64,000 bases of DNA. Source: Candidatus Thalassarchaeum sp. (lineage in GTDB: Archaea > Thermoplasmatota > Poseidoniia > Poseidoniales > Thalassarchaeaceae). The notes under the pieces were generated by a model, which saw nothing but the letters and a program-made list of their open reading frames with translations, ran no database searches and was not told the DNA's origin. Location: NCBI GenBank assembly GCA_016777225.1, contig JADHRW010000005.1:50982-114981 (forward strand), written 5' to 3'. The position numbers and the translations under genes were made by a program. Shown piece by piece: positions 62,501 through 64,000 of this stretch. Position 1 is the first letter of the stretch, and each line of letters begins with the position of its first letter.

Positions 62501-64000
62501 AAATCATAATTTGCTTCAGAAGAAATATTGTAAGAGAAACTTACTGCTCCGTCAGCTAAAATTCCTACATACTCTAAACTGGTACTTTCACTATTAGAAA
62601 TAGTACCCGATTCTGCAGAATAAGTTCCTGAAATAGGAGTATAAGAGGGATTGGTCTGAGATACATAAGAATAGTCGGCTGAGACTGAAGATCCACCATC
62701 GCCAAATGAGTCGTTGAGATAAATGGTATAATTTCCAATATCTGTATAACTTACTAGAATTCCATCATTGCCTGATGAAATCCCTTGAAAAGAAAGGTCT
62801 GTTGAATTGAATGACTCTACCGTCCCATTAGGAAGAATAACATCCATACTAAATTCTGAAGGCCAGTTGTCAATTCCAACTGTGAGATCAACTGAGGAAG
62901 TATTTGGAGGATGGTAATAAGTACAGTTCAAGGAATGAAATGAAGGGTTAGCAACAGAACCGCCAATACCACATAGATTCGTATTTGAGTAGACAATTCC
63001 ATTATTTGCTGACTCTAAAGACCAAAAATTGTTTGATGGACTTGAAACTGCCCAGCCATTTGTCAAATAGCCACTTTCAAAATCGCCTTCGAAATTAGCC
63101 ATATTATTCGATGGATAGAGGTACATCTCGCCTCCAGCATCTTTCGTGCTCCAAGATGAGTCATCACAAGTTCTATGCTGAGTTCCAACTGTGGTTCCGG
63201 GGCATTGTACTAAATCCATCATATGAGATCTTACGATCGTGTCTGAACCACCAGCAATATTTGTAGAAGGCCCATATGCAGAAGTTCCTGCTATTGCTAT
63301 TGGTATGATTCCTGCCTTAGTACAAGCATCGTGTGCTTCAATTATACTTTGATTATCATCAGACTCTTGTGCCGGATCTCCACCAAATGGCCCCTCGTCA
63401 GAGATAGGAATAATCAACCTAGTAGCATTCGGATTCCATTGATGATCATTCGGTGTTGCTGGATTTCCAGGTACGCTACCTGAACTATCTCTCCAAGATA
63501 GACAAGCCCATGTTGATCCTGGTCCCCACATTTCACTATTATACCCCCAATCTGATGGTATGTTGTAACTAGAACCGTTGTATATTACATCAGAAAGAGC
63601 TCTTATTCCGCCTGAGGTATCTGTCATGTTTTGGCCAAGATGATTGTCTCTTGGTCCGTCACCAAATCCTCCAATTTCATATGCATCTTCACAATTCTTC
63701 TGGCTATTTGCATGTTGCATTTGGCCACTAATTGCATAAAGTGTTTCTAAAACCGTAATACTAGCGGATTCAAGCATCGGCTTGACACCTTGGAAATATT
63801 CTCCACTACTTAAATTTCCACCATAAAATACTGCACACATATCCAACCATTCGGTAGTCATAGATCCCGAAGAATCTACTAATCCAACATACTCGATTAA
63901 ACTTCCACGTGTATCTTCCCAAACGACAATTACCGTATTATTCGTACCTATTGATATCGCTGGGCTACCTTTGTAGCCAATTGCTGGAGTAATGATTGTA
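59551..64000 (-). CDS. Giant surface protein (partial, N-terminus beyond right edge): VWA-like domain with MIDAS motif, thrombospondin type-3-like calcium repeats, C-terminal TM anchor
   Basis: The frame stays open from 63861 to 64000 (minus): ...SPAISIGTNNTVIVVWEDTRGSLIEYVGLVDSSGSMTTEWLDMC; the track's Met at 63861 lies inside DSSGSM. C-terminal TM TTGIFSMGMILLAGLILVQRNRPK. Confidence 0.9.
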   Translation of the reverse strand, partial: TIITPAIGYKGSPAISIGTNNTVIVVWEDTRGSLIEYVGLVDSSGSMTTEWLDMCAVFYGGNLSSGEYFQGVKPMLESASITVLETLYAISGQMQHANSQKNCEDAYEIGGFGDGPRDNHLGQNMTDTSGGIRALSDVIYNGSSYNIPSDWGYNSEMWGPGSTWACLSWRDSSGSVPGNPATPNDHQWNPNATRLIIPISDEGPFGGDPAQESDDNQSIIEAHDACTKAGIIPIAIAGTSAYGPSTNIAGGSDTIVRSHMMDLVQCPGTTVGTQHRTCDDSSWSTKDAGGEMYLYPSNNMANFEGDFESGYLTNGWAVSSPSNNFWSLESANNGIVYSNTNLCGIGGSVANPSFHSLNCTYYHPPNTSSVDLTVGIDNWPSEFSMDVILPNGTVESFNSTDLSFQGISSGNDGILVSYTDIGNYTIYLNDSFGDGGSSVSADYSYVSQTNPSYTPISGTYSAESGTISNSESTSLEYVGILADGAVSFSYNISSEANYDFLQFYIDGVLIAQWSGSQNGNFTTPITLGQHTLMWKYVKDGSVSVGLDAAWIDDVVVPVANYTEELNALVNEIVSLTTGSGSTETFLTVLNPYSILNSPRSDWSRGMPAITINDETGEYIEDVGPNLDYIWQDGIGWSTIGHFVLVNDTRLTSGHGWSVNPEVNVDDKGNVHVVWVDGRDSMPGKDVASQLHYMQLDLSRAGMLDGEADGLNLNQVAVVTNSAVPGSDMTYGANPRVDFDNDGSIHITWFESMDDTITDEGIVELRWTRINSPQLDNQGALLTGQTLTDAYGVINTRIIASSSDNLMGIFGNNVESASQPIVNFNWPNRDIIWTTDDCSNSDINEDKWDVCMWSENVWDIEISSDPVEMSFTPSQSSNTNYQINAIQLPGESDIVTIDIQGTPNHWFIDAGFAGTYQHTTTLIENQMNNFDLFIRAPSLNQVNENQEFWLTLSVTSSTKDEASITKLIKINLVNNGDWNDDDLDGVYDEQDLCQFGESNWISSPLNDHDSDGCKDSSEDLDDDNDGYLDSNDLCPTGQIGEILDDDYDGCDDRNEDIDNDGDGVVNGYDLCPDGAQYWSSFAIDNDGDGCRDADEDDNDDNDPYLDINDDCSSGYSWWDDLYFDHDTDGCHDVFDDNDDDNDGILDRGDSCPQGLVLWISSPATDQDGDGCHDATEDNDRDNDGISDDLDQCSMGATDWLSTTINDWDSDGCNDLLEDLDDDNDGFLDTEDNCIRSAMYVTSGNSDVDQDNDGCLDDLEDEDIDNDGIDNSLDNCQDNPSSGWVSTITEDADRDGCHDANEDADDDNDGVLDNFDQCPNSLESGLDMDNDGCHDLTEDFDDDGDGILDSRDNCPNGLTNWQSSKSTDIDRDGCMDSIEDDNIEMSIVQLFSTNSAITTGIFSMGMILLAGLILVQRNRPKIRQFSDDTEDVNATFEKQFQDWNNENTDQKLDDLTKVGYSPEVALAIIENEKKIIEDSIEGQI
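59868..61075 (-). repeat. Tandem thrombospondin type-3-like Ca-binding repeats (about ten units)
   Basis: Recurring DxDxDGCxDxxEDxDDDNDGxxDxxDxC units, e.g. DQDGDGCHDATEDNDRDNDGISDDLDQC, DADRDGCHDANEDADDDNDGVLDNFDQC. Confidence 0.9.

Overview
AT-rich archaeal chromosomal window. Archaeal information-processing genes are present: PolD large subunit, primase PriL, RNA polymerase subunit D, the uS13-uS4-uS11-rpoD operon, archaeal pantoate kinase and an MptE-like protein. They are mixed with many bacterial-type metabolic genes: MaeB-type malic enzyme, ATP-PEPCK, bacterial-type LeuRS, homodimeric PDH E1 AceE, class II fumarase, glutaredoxin/BolA. This mix, plus giant secreted beta-propeller/VWA/TSP3 proteins, suggests a marine planktonic euryarchaeon (Marine Group II / Poseidoniales-like); the taxon is an inference. 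Both window edges cut giant minus-strand surface-protein genes: one runs off the left edge (at least 2468 codons), one off the right edge (at least 1483 codons). The most unexplained segment is about 45.84-46.59 kb, a roughly 0.7 kb non-protein-like, purine-rich (+ strand) interval full of small hairpins and ending in a strong stem and a T-run; I propose it as a large structured RNA. Other notable items: a ribbon-helix-helix domain fused in frame to class II fumarase, a CDIN1/C15orf41-like nuclease, a tandem-hairpin leader before the uS13 operon, a small GC-rich inverted-repeat element at 35.89-35.98 kb, and an E-P repeat protein. No tRNA, rRNA, CRISPR array, transposon or intein was recognised. 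All calls come from reading the sequence; no database search was run.
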